Part shown: positions 1 to 6,308 of the stretch, one piece after another | Numbering within the stretch: the first letter of the stretch is position 1 | How the letters are laid out: each line of letters starts with the position of its first letter | Assembly (NCBI GenBank): GCA_964453525.1 | Contig: CAYVOV010000037.1 | Span: 1 to 13,768, forward strand | From: CAYVOV01 sp964453525 | Lineage (GTDB): Bacteria; Chloroflexota; Dehalococcoidia; Dehalococcoidales; UBA2162 | DNA length: 13,768 nt | Reading direction: 5' to 3' | Program-made: the position numbers and the translations under genes | Notes under the pieces: model-generated | What the model saw: only the letters and a program-made list of their open reading frames with translations | The model's database searches: none | Told to the model about the DNA's origin: nothing

Positions 1-2
1 GA

Positions 3-113
3 TATATCTTCGCATCCTGCAATAATTGCGGATACACGGAAGCATATAATCTAGATATTTTAAAAGGTAGCAAAGATAGAGTCGGAAATATTCTAGACGT
101 AATTTTCAGTTAG
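3..113 (+). CDS. C-terminal end of a zinc-ribbon protein (partial)
   Basis: The window opens inside a + strand reading frame that ends at TAG 111-113. The 36 visible residues include SCNNCGYTEAYN and end in GNILDVIFS. This matches the C-terminal half of small (about 70 aa) zinc-ribbon nucleic-acid-binding-type proteins (DUF2082/Zn_ribbon_2), which carry a first CxxC knuckle near the N-terminus, a second C-x2-C-G-Y-T-E knuckle, and a closing G-N-I-L-D-[LV]-[LI]-F. Only the second knuckle is visible here; the start and first CxxC lie outside the window. The function of the family is not established. The call rests on the motif and on the clean stop at the expected distance. The fragment is too short for an automatic ORF cut-off. 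Confidence 0.7.
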   Translation, partial: YIFASCNNCGYTEAYNLDILKGSKDRVGNILDVIFS

Positions 114-362
114 TCTACCTATAAGTAGAAGGAAATTGTTCTATTCAAATGTATTCGCTCACTTGGACTCATGAGCGTGTGAAATGCAATTACAAAATTG
201 AGATTGAGGGTGGGATTGTCTAAAGTCAGGAGTGCAGTTGGTGCGTATATCAGGGAAGTTAATGAGTACTTCTTTTGAAACTTACACAATATACACAAAA
301 TAGCAGTTAGGTGGGTGGTTAGGTTATAGTCATGCTGCATTTGAGAGTTTGACTTTTGTTTC
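114..362. other. AT-rich intergenic region, nothing recognised
   Basis: This stretch separates the zinc-ribbon gene end from the 3' end of the minus-strand membrane protein, so the two genes converge. A 73-codon minus-strand ORF here has low-complexity composition, no ribosome binding site and no recognisable motif, and I do not count it. No clear terminator hairpin was seen. Confidence 0.4.
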
Positions 363-1061
363 TTATTTGTCCCTCAACCACCGCCACCGCAGGTAGTCAC
401 CCTTAACAAACCAGGAGATTCCGAAAGCCACAAGCATAACTGCCTCGATCCAGAACAAATGAGTGGAACCCTCCGGTAATCGAGAGAAAGGGGCTACCAA
501 CACCCCGCATAATAACATACTCAGACCGCAGAAAACGTAGATCCTGTCCCGCAATCTTTTTCCTGGGTTACGAAGGTCACCCTTGATGTCACCAAAGCGA
601 AACGCCCACAGAATCCTGTGTTGCCACTTCGGACATTCAGGCGGATTTGTCTTTGTAAAGAGAATCATTGAGAATATGGATAACACCAGAAAAAAGCCAC
701 CAGCGCACAAGAAGTGCATGGCAGTCTGAATACCTCCTGCATCGTGGTCAAAAAATGCCACACCCAGCGCAAACAAGCATGCCACCCATCCAGCTACGTC
801 ATCCTTTATTTCATATCCTTTATAGGCACCGAGAAACAAACCCATAGCGAATAGAGTACCTACAAAGACGGTTCGTGTTTCCTCCAAGTCATAGTAAGCA
901 CTGATAGAACCCTGAAGCCCTTCGCCGATGGCGAATCCCCATACCATCAATACCCAAGGTAGCGCTACGCCTAGGATACCCAGGACTAGCCGAAGTCTTA
1001 AGTGGGATTCAAGCAAACGCTCGTTTGTAGGTTTGTGATTCAAGTTTTTTACCATAAGCAT
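363..1061 (-). CDS. integral membrane protein, unknown function (6 predicted TM)
   Basis: The protein is 232 aa. About six hydrophobic segments are visible, near residues 24-46, 64-82, 89-105, 115-136, 174-192 and 203-220, so it should sit in the cytoplasmic membrane. Between TM1 and TM2 is a conserved-looking stretch, SISAYYDLEETRTVFVGTL, followed by FLGAYKGYE. I recall this pattern from a family of uncharacterised bacterial membrane proteins, but no function is known to me. The loop at 137-173 is basic and probably cytoplasmic. Two in-frame ATGs (codons 1 and 3) lie after an AAAGAG-like site; the second has the better spacing. It is not part of the + strand island and has no neighbour that explains it. 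Confidence 0.75.
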   Translation of the reverse strand: MLMVKNLNHKPTNERLLESHLRLRLVLGILGVALPWVLMVWGFAIGEGLQGSISAYYDLEETRTVFVGTLFAMGLFLGAYKGYEIKDDVAGWVACLFALGVAFFDHDAGGIQTAMHFLCAGGFFLVLSIFSMILFTKTNPPECPKWQHRILWAFRFGDIKGDLRNPGKRLRDRIYVFCGLSMLLCGVLVAPFSRLPEGSTHLFWIEAVMLVAFGISWFVKGDYLRWRWLRDK

Positions 1062-1285
1062 AATCTCTTTACGAAAAATAGAAGGGTAATAGCAACCACC
1101 ATGTAGCCAACGATCCTAGTACTCCCTTGTTCCTCCTACACCTCCTAGACTCGGGGCAGAAGGTGGTTATGCTGAAGTTATGTTATATATTGCCACTTGA
1201 GTCTAGTCCTCTCCTAGAGCTTTGTTAACACATATTTTGAAGCTGCAGAATATCTTTAAGGGTCTGGCGAGGAACGTGATGTTGG
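1062..1285. other. intergenic region between two minus-strand membrane genes
   Basis: These 224 bp separate the two membrane genes. On the minus strand there are two purine-rich AGGAGG-like patches around 1132-1150, not followed by a usable start at normal distance. No promoter with both boxes, hairpin or coding sequence was convincing. Confidence 0.3.
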
Positions 1286-1678
1286 TTATTCGGTTTGGTT
1301 TCTATGCTGACCCCGCTCTTTTCGCCAGAAGATAATGAAAAGAATACCAGATACCAGAAGTGGTAGCGTGATAAAGGGGATGGAAACCATGCTCGCCATT
1401 ATCCCTCCTAATGATTCTTGAGGATTAATGTCCACTACTATCTTGATAGCAAGATACGGCAAGAAGCTGGCAAGAATAAGAATTATACCACCATATAACT
1501 TCCGCCTCCATGCGATAACCAAGCCGGCCCAAGGGACAGCGATGAAGGGTAAGACAACTGGGTACCCAAAAATCATAGCTACCCCAAACCACGTAAAGAA
1601 ACTAACGCCAATTAGACCAGCTAAGAAAGCACTCCAGAACAAGCACTCGTGGGTCTTTTTTTCTTCTTCAACAGTCAT
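1286..1678 (-). CDS. small membrane protein, unknown function (4 predicted TM)
   Basis: The protein is 130 aa. It has a charged N-terminus (MTVEEEKKTHE), four hydrophobic stretches at about residues 12-38, 41-57, 62-82 and 92-118, and a hydrophilic basic tail (WRKERGQHRNQTE). No family is recognised. The ATG at 1678 follows an AGGAG only two bases upstream and a stronger AGGAGGTG about 13 bases upstream. A good sigma70-type promoter lies 73 bp upstream (1751-1779). A plus-strand ORF over the same bases is a shadow. The gene shares strand with the 232-aa membrane protein, and the two may be one transcription unit. Confidence 0.65.
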   Translation of the reverse strand: MTVEEEKKTHECLFWSAFLAGLIGVSFFTWFGVAMIFGYPVVLPFIAVPWAGLVIAWRRKLYGGIILILASFLPYLAIKIVVDINPQESLGGIMASMVSIPFITLPLLVSGILFIIFWRKERGQHRNQTE

Positions 1679-1750
1679 TACTCCTACTTAGGCACCTCCT
1701 AATCTATGAAGGCAAAGATGGTTAAGGTGTTATTTTTTGTTGGGGTAGTA

Positions 1751-1779
1751 AGTGTAGGTAATATCAGAATGTTTGTCAA
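1751..1779 (-). promoter_or_regulatory. sigma70-type promoter for the 130-aa membrane gene
   Basis: On the minus strand a perfect -35 TTGACA (1774-1779) and a -10 TACACT (1751-1756) are separated by exactly 17 bp. The -10 is 73 bp before the ATG at 1678. Confidence 0.6.
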
Positions 1780-1849
1780 TATGAGCCAGTATAAGCCACC
1801 ACAATTCCCTGCATAGTCATAGAAAGCCATATGTCCTTATATTGACCTC

Positions 1850-2182
1850 GTGAATTCTAACGCATACGATGATGATGTCAAGAATATACATGTCAAGACA
1901 AAGAGTGAGCAGGATCTGCATTTGGTGATGTCTGGCAATAAGGGGGTGAGTATGATAATTAGTTGTTCAGATAAATATCGGCTTAAATTAAATAACGTGC
2001 TAAGAAAGCGAATGCCAAACGTTAATCGTGTTGTCAGAAACACTATAGAATTAATAGAAAGGAGTGATTTATACTCACCAGAAAATAACGAAAAATTCTG
2101 TTTAAAGTTAATAAAAGAGTTAGAGTTTGAGAATTGGGTTAAGTACGATCAACTTGCACCATTCAAAAAGCATTTAGAATAA
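1850..2182 (+). CDS. hypothetical small protein
   Basis: This ORF is 110 codons from GTG 1850, with no recognised family. The product is soluble, rich in Lys/Asn/Leu, with a likely helical C-terminal half (residues 58-110, many L/K/E). The GTG has no ribosome binding site. An internal ATG at 1952 (codon 35) is preceded by AGGGGG at 1941-1946 with five bases between, and a TTGACC-17 bp-TACGAT promoter-like pair covers 1842-1870. The true product may therefore be the 76-aa form. It sits just before the first copy of the island repeat and is AT-richer than the island genes. Coding status is moderate because only frame openness and composition support it. Confidence 0.4.
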   Translation: MNSNAYDDDVKNIHVKTKSEQDLHLVMSGNKGVSMIISCSDKYRLKLNNVLRKRMPNVNRVVRNTIELIERSDLYSPENNEKFCLKLIKELEFENWVKYDQLAPFKKHLE

Positions 2183-2239
2183 TATACATTTACAAGCATC
2201 CCTTATATACTGTTAAGAAGTCGTTAAATACTTCATCAA

Positions 2240-2310
2240 ACAAAACACATTATTGTATCAGGGGGAGTTCGACTCTCCCTATTGTTTTTCCATTTCGTTT
2301 GACATATAAT
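2240..2310 (+). repeat. island repeat copy 1 (palindrome plus promoter)
   Basis: This is the first of six related copies. In order it holds ACAAAACAC, ATTGTATC, the palindrome GGGGGAGTTCGACTCTCCC (2261-2279), ATTGTTTTT and TTTGACATATAAT. The palindrome can fold as a 9-bp stem with one G-U pair and a 3-nt loop, or as a 5-bp stem with a 7-nt TTCGACT loop. It lies 78 bp after the preceding stop codon and 35 bp (from the -10) before the first selenoprotein gene. Confidence 0.9.
2282..2310 (+). promoter_or_regulatory. promoter of selenoprotein gene 1 (within repeat copy 1)
   Basis: The -35 is TTGTTT (2282-2287), the spacer 17 bp, and the -10 a perfect TATAAT (2305-2310). The start codon is 34 bp further on, after an AGGGAGG ribosome binding site (2331-2337). 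The palindrome ends directly at the -35, where an activator or other DNA-binding protein could act. Confidence 0.7.
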
Positions 2311-2344
2311 CGGTTTCGCTATTCGTAATTAGGGAGGATGTAAA

Positions 2345-4105
2345 ATGGCAGAAAAATACAGATGCCTCAATCCTGTTGGCATATCGTTGCCGATAAAGAC
2401 ATTTCCTCTGGCACCACGTCTTGATAATCTCGATGGTAAGGAAATCTATCTCAGTATCTGCGGAGAGCCGGATATCACCATACCCTTAGAGAAACGCTTG
2501 AAGGTTGATTATCCAGAAGTGAAATGGAATGTAAAGAAAACATACGGTGTTGTCCCTTTACCGTTGTCTGATGAGGAGAGGAAAACCTGTGATGCTGTGA
2601 TAATGGGTGTGGCATGGTGAAGTGGCGCAGCGTGGAGGCAGTTGCCTTATCTTGCAGAGTTTGAGAAAGCAGGTGTCCCTACAGTAGGCATTGATTTGGA
2701 GGACCAGGTTGAAGTCGTCAAGCAGGAAGCCCTGGAAAACGGTATCGCTGAGATACGTATTGTCCACGCTTCGCGTACACTTCCTGGTCCAGAAGATGTC
2801 GATAGAATACTCGGAGACATCATAGCTGGTCTGACCAAACCTCTAACCGAGAAAGAAAAGGAAAGCGGCAAATGGGAACCGCATCAGCCAAGAGTAATCT
2901 TTGAAGGTACACTTGATGAAGCAGAGACCTTCTATCAGCAGACTAGGGATATACCATATCCACTAAATGCTCCCATCGCTGTCTATACGGATGGTCTCCC
3001 TGTTAGAATACCGACCGAGGAACGCGTCCAAGAGATGCTTACAGAAACCAGTCACAAGCCGGATGAACTGATAACCTACCAAACTGATAGAGAAGGCCGG
3101 ATTGTGGGAGAAAAATATGTTGGGCGGAGAAAAAAGGGGGATCCGGTGCGTTTTCCGCCTACGAATATGATGGCTACTGTTGAAAAAGTAGCGATTAATG
3201 CCGTAATGGCCGGATGTAAACCGGAGCACCTGCCAGTAGTATTAGCTATTGCAGAATCAGGGTGCCCTACCGGAACAACTACTTTCCACGGCCAATGGGT
3301 ATGTCTCAGCGGGCCCATCGTAAAAGAACTAAAAATGAACTTTGGTTACGGAATGCTAGACCCAGGAAACCCAACTAACATGTCCATCGGCCGTGCATAC
3401 CAGCTAATGGGAATTAACCTTGGTGGTGCTATTCCAGGTGTAACCCGGATGAATGCAATAGGTAATCCGTTTAATACAGGTGGAACCTGCTTTGCTGAGA
3501 ACGCAGATGGACTACCGCCAGGCTGGAAAGGCCTAAATGAAGAGTATGGCTTCAAAAAGGACGAAAGTGTTGTAATGTGCATGAATGGATTATTTGGGAT
3601 ACAAGGCCGTCAATTTTCCCCGGGCGGCTACCGGGCGCTTCAGAAGAGTGGGCACGGCGGTATAGCTAGACGGCTTGGTGTCAAAGGTATTCCTGGCCCG
3701 CATAACTGGCTAGAATACTTAGTCCCCGGCCTTTGGGCTAACCAGGAAGGCGGATGGACATTCATCATGGTACCTGAGATGGCTCGACATCTGTATGAAT
3801 ACGGCTTCAAGTCGAAAGATGAAGTATACGAATGGCTATGGAAGAAGAGTTTTGTTACCGTAGTAGAATACAGAAACTACTCATGGACTGATATCCGTAC
3901 TAATGGTTGGACAGGGATAGAAAGTACTTCCGGTAAGTCTTGGAAAGAGCTACCCGATGATTATATGGTACCTGCGGCCGGGGATGATCCTCGTAACTTC
4001 TTAATAATTGTTGGCGGCGGAGAAGAAGAAGTATGCCTAGAACTTGGTGGACGCCTCGCTGGAACAGTAGTTGATCCTGTCTTTAGTATCGATGCTTGGA
4101 GATGA
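2345..4105 (+). CDS. UGSC-like selenoprotein, copy 1 (in-frame TGA = Sec92)
   Basis: Read through TGA 2618-2620, this is one frame of 587 codons (586 aa). The N-terminal part has LNPVG (8-12), PLAPRLDNLDGK (21-32) and the pre-Sec strand CDAVIMGVAW (82-91). Sec92 is followed by SGAAW and, about 20 residues on, by EKAGVPTVGI. This order matches UGSC-family (seleno)proteins, in which the strand ends in U-G-S-C. From about residue 276 (MATVEKVAINAVMAGCKPEH) a second domain begins that I know as a stand-alone protein or fusion partner of that family. It contains an invariant-looking Cys near 291, CFAENADGLPPGW near 382, and the terminal SIDAWR. The reaction is not established. TGA is also this gene's own terminator (4103-4105), so the internal TGA is context dependent. 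Without Sec the gene would yield a 91-aa stub. The next gene is a paralog with TGA at the same aligned site. Confidence 0.85.
2635..2648 (+). promoter_or_regulatory. SECIS-like hairpin, selenoprotein 1
   Basis: GAGGC and GCCTT (2635-2639 and 2644-2648) pair around an AGTT loop. The loop G is 21 nt after the TGA. Bacterial SECIS elements lie in the coding region just downstream of UGA and carry a G-U in the apical loop. The stem is short (5 bp, one G-U), so this is supportive rather than decisive. Confidence 0.5.
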
Positions 4106-4215
4106 AAGACCAGTTACTATATCGTGCTTTGTTAATATTACTTGAGCCAGACACTATGGAGAAATCATTCGACTATAAAAACATCTATTAGAGTTAGGTT
4201 ATTATTATCTTTCAT

Positions 4216-4287
4216 ACAAAACACGCTATTGTTTCAGGGGGAGTTCGACTCTGCTAATTGTTTTTTATTTTAGATTAGACATATAAT
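4216..4287 (+). repeat. island repeat copy 2
   Basis: The sequence from ACAAAACAC through GTTTCAGGGGGAGTTCGACT to ATATAAT is the same as in copy 1. The right palindrome arm has diverged (CTGCTA in place of CTCCCT), so the hairpin is largely broken while the left arm and promoter are intact. It lies between the two paralogous selenoprotein genes. Confidence 0.9.
4258..4287 (+). promoter_or_regulatory. promoter of selenoprotein gene 2 (within repeat copy 2)
   Basis: The -35 is TTGTTT (4258-4263), the spacer 18 bp, and the -10 TATAAT (4282-4287). The ATG at 4321 is 33 bp further and has GGAGG just upstream. Confidence 0.65.
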
Positions 4288-4320
4288 CTTTACACATATT
4301 CTGAAATTACGGAGGACAAG

Positions 4321-6099
4321 ATGGCAGAAAAAGACAAAATATACAAGTTCCTTAATCCTGTCGGAATCCAAGAGCCGGTTGACCTGTATCCGCTGGCACC
4401 GCGTCTTGATACGCTCGATGGAAAAACTATCTATTTCAATATTGGTGCCGGTGGCGAGCAGGGACTTTTGATACCTCTACCAAAAGTGTTGCAGGAGAAG
4501 TATCCCCAGGTGAACTGGAAAGTCACCTATGCAGCTGCTCATGCAACTATAGACGGGAGTACTGCTTTGACGGAAGAAGAGATGAAGACTGCAGACGCCC
4601 TGATACGGGGGGTGGTATGGTGACATGGCGCTATATGGGAGCAGTTGCCCCATTTAACATCGATAGAAAAGGCCGGTATTCCGAGTGCATTTATCATATT
4701 CGCTGACCAGATAGAGTGCTGGAAGAAGGCCGCAAAGCTAAACGGAGTTCCCGGTATGCGATATGTTTGCGAATCTCGTACGATTCCCGGGCATATAGAT
4801 GCCGAGAGAGTGGCAATCGAGCTGATAGATGCCTTGACCAGGCCATTAACGGAAGAAGAAAAGGCAGGCGGTAGATGGGAGATACCGGATGAAAGGATAA
4901 TCTTTGAAGGTAGCCTTGATGAAGCGCAGGCATTTTACCAGCAGACGGAAAAGATACCCAACCTGCAAAATGCGCCTATCTCCCTATACACAGATGGGTT
5001 GCCAATAATAGTACCCACCGAGGAGAGGGTAGCGGAGATGCTGAAAGGCACCAGCCACAAACCGGACGAAATTATTACTTACCATGAGGATCACTCACTT
5101 CATGACAGGATGATACAAATGGGGAACTCAGGTAAGAAAAGTGACCCTGTTTACTTTATGCCGATGAGGCGAAAAGCGACGGTGGAGAAGATAGCTACCA
5201 TAGGCGTAATGGCTGGATGCAAGCTGGAGCACATGCCGGTGTTATTGGCGATTGCGGAGGCAGGTGGAGGTTGTGGAGATGGCCGTGGTGGACAGTTCTA
5301 TGTTGTCAGCGGTCCTTACGGCAGGGAAATAGATATGAACTTTGATGTCAACGTCTTTGGTCCTGGCAATCCTGCCAACAGGAGTATCGGAAGAGCTGCC
5401 GAGCTGATGTGGCGTAACCTTGGCGATAATATTCCGAGCGTAACTAACGCGGGTGTCTGGGGGAATGCTCTTAATAACTGCTTCCCCGAAAATGCGGAGG
5501 CTTTACCACCTGGCTGGCGAGGCTTAAACGAAGAGTATGGTTTTAAGAAAGAAGAGAGTGTTGTGGTGAGTTTCATGGCAATGGGTTTGAACCGTACCCA
5601 GTTCCGGCCGGGCGGATACCGCGAGTTTCAGAAAAGCGGACATGGAGGAGTAGCCAGACGACTTGGAGTCAAAGGGACTCCAGGGCCGCACAACTGGCTT
5701 GAGTATATTATTCCCGATATGTGGCCAGGTTACTGGATTAATGAGGAGGGAGGCGTAACGATATTCATGCTTCCCGAGATGGCGCAGCACCTGTATGAGT
5801 ATGGCTTCAAGGGTAAAGATGAAGTATACGAGTGGCTCTACAATAGAAGCTTTATGCAGCTGAAACACTTCAGGAATTACTCAGTACCCGATGTTAATAC
5901 GAATGCTTGGCTGGGGATTGAACCAAGGTCAGGTAAGCACTGGAAAGAATTGCCTGACGATGCTCTGGTATCATTTCTGGATGACCCTTGGCAAAACTGC
6001 ATAATTGTCAGTGGTGCCGGTGAAGAACAAGCTTTTTGGACTATGGGGCGCCAATTATTCAGCAATGATAGCGCTTATAGCATCGATGCCTGGCGTTAA
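4321..6099 (+). CDS. UGSC-like selenoprotein, copy 2 (in-frame TGA = Sec101)
   Basis: Read through TGA 4621-4623, this is one frame of 593 codons (592 aa), paralogous to the upstream gene over its whole length. It shares LNPVGI, YPLAPRLDTLDGK, the pre-Sec strand ADALIRGVVW, then Sec101-HGAIW, EKAGIP, SRTIPG, FEGSLDEAQAFYQQT, TDGLP, TEERV, KATVEKIATIGVMAGCK, CFPENAEALPPGWRGLNEEYGFKK, FRPGGYREFQKSGHGG, ARRLGVKG, PGPHNWLEY and terminal SIDAWR. As in copy 1, no Cys sits where UGSC has one (the sequence is U-H-G-A). Copy 1 has C82 before Sec where this copy has Ala, so that Cys is not essential. ATG 4321 has a GGAGG site. The 215-bp gap to copy 1 contains island repeat 2, so the two are transcribed from separate but near-identical promoters. 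Catalytic role unknown; a redox or reductive function is an inference from Sec. Confidence 0.85.
4635..4653 (+). promoter_or_regulatory. SECIS-like hairpin, selenoprotein 2
   Basis: ATGGG(A)GC and GCCCCAT pair as a 7-bp stem with a bulged A (4640) around an AGTT loop (4643-4646). The loop G is 21 nt after the TGA, the same spacing, loop and GCAGTTGC core as in copy 1. A bulged base plus G-U in the loop resembles the bacterial SECIS upper stem. Confidence 0.6.
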
Positions 6100-6122
6100 T
6101 ACTTCGTAAAGAATTGAAAAAT

Positions 6123-6154
6123 ACTATCGGCCATGAATTCTCATGGCCGATAGT
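6123..6154 (+). terminator. 14-bp perfect hairpin after selenoprotein 2
   Basis: ACTATCGGCCATGA (6123-6136) and its exact reverse complement (6141-6154) flank an ATTC loop, 24 bp after the stop codon. It is preceded by an A-run but followed by CGTTAC rather than a T-tract. It could be a weak or bidirectional terminator, or a 3'-end stabiliser of the long mRNA. Its presence before repeat copy 3 suggests the repeat palindrome itself is not simply the terminator. Confidence 0.5.
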
Positions 6155-6181
6155 CGTTACAATGTCTGCATGAGATTATAT

Positions 6182-6250
6182 AAAACAAAGCGTTGTTTCA
6201 GGGGGAGTTCGACTCTCTCTATTGTTTATATGTAATTATTTACATATAAT
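6182..6250 (+). repeat. island repeat copy 3
   Basis: AAAACAAAGCGTTGTTTC is followed by GGGGGAGTTCGACTCTCTC, ATTGTTTATA and TACATATAAT. The palindrome right arm reads CTCTC, still pairing through G-U. It lies upstream of the molybdopterin gene. Confidence 0.9.
6222..6250 (+). promoter_or_regulatory. promoter of the molybdopterin oxidoreductase gene (within repeat copy 3)
   Basis: The -35 is TTGTTT (6222-6227), the spacer 17 bp, and the -10 TATAAT (6245-6250). The start codon is 58 bp downstream. Confidence 0.65.
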
Positions 6251-6308
6251 TATCCGCAAAGTGGATAGCGTACATTAAAGAAACTTAAGATCAAGGAGAA
6301 TAAGTAAT

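Noticed and set aside
119..340. 73-aa minus-strand ORF
   Set aside because: No ribosome binding site, no motif, composition like random AT-rich sequence, and it lies in a normal convergent intergenic gap.
1428..1691. 87-aa plus-strand ORF antisense to the 130-aa membrane gene
   Set aside because: The minus-strand frame shows clear membrane segments and a promoter with TTGACA, while the plus-strand frame has only scattered basic residues typical of antisense reading.
2251..2290. A complete tRNA or tmRNA gene in the repeats
   Set aside because: Only a T-arm-like hairpin is present. There is no D-arm, anticodon arm, matching acceptor 5' strand or CCA end.
2618..2650. Translation restart at TTG 2642 (and TTG 4645), each with GGAG three bases upstream, instead of Sec readthrough
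   Set aside because: The spacing is too short for a good ribosome binding site, the start is the weak TTG, and the residues between the TGA and the TTG (GA-W-QLP) are themselves conserved between the copies, which a restart would not require.
2345..4105. A pseudogene caused by a nonsense mutation
   Set aside because: The paralog has the same codon at the same place, both are otherwise open over about 590 codons, and both have good promoters and ribosome binding sites.
2345..6099. TGA read as Trp or Gly through an alternative genetic code
   Set aside because: TGA ends selenoprotein 1 itself (4103-4105) and several other genes, and Trp and Gly are otherwise encoded normally. Only the two aligned internal TGAs are read through.
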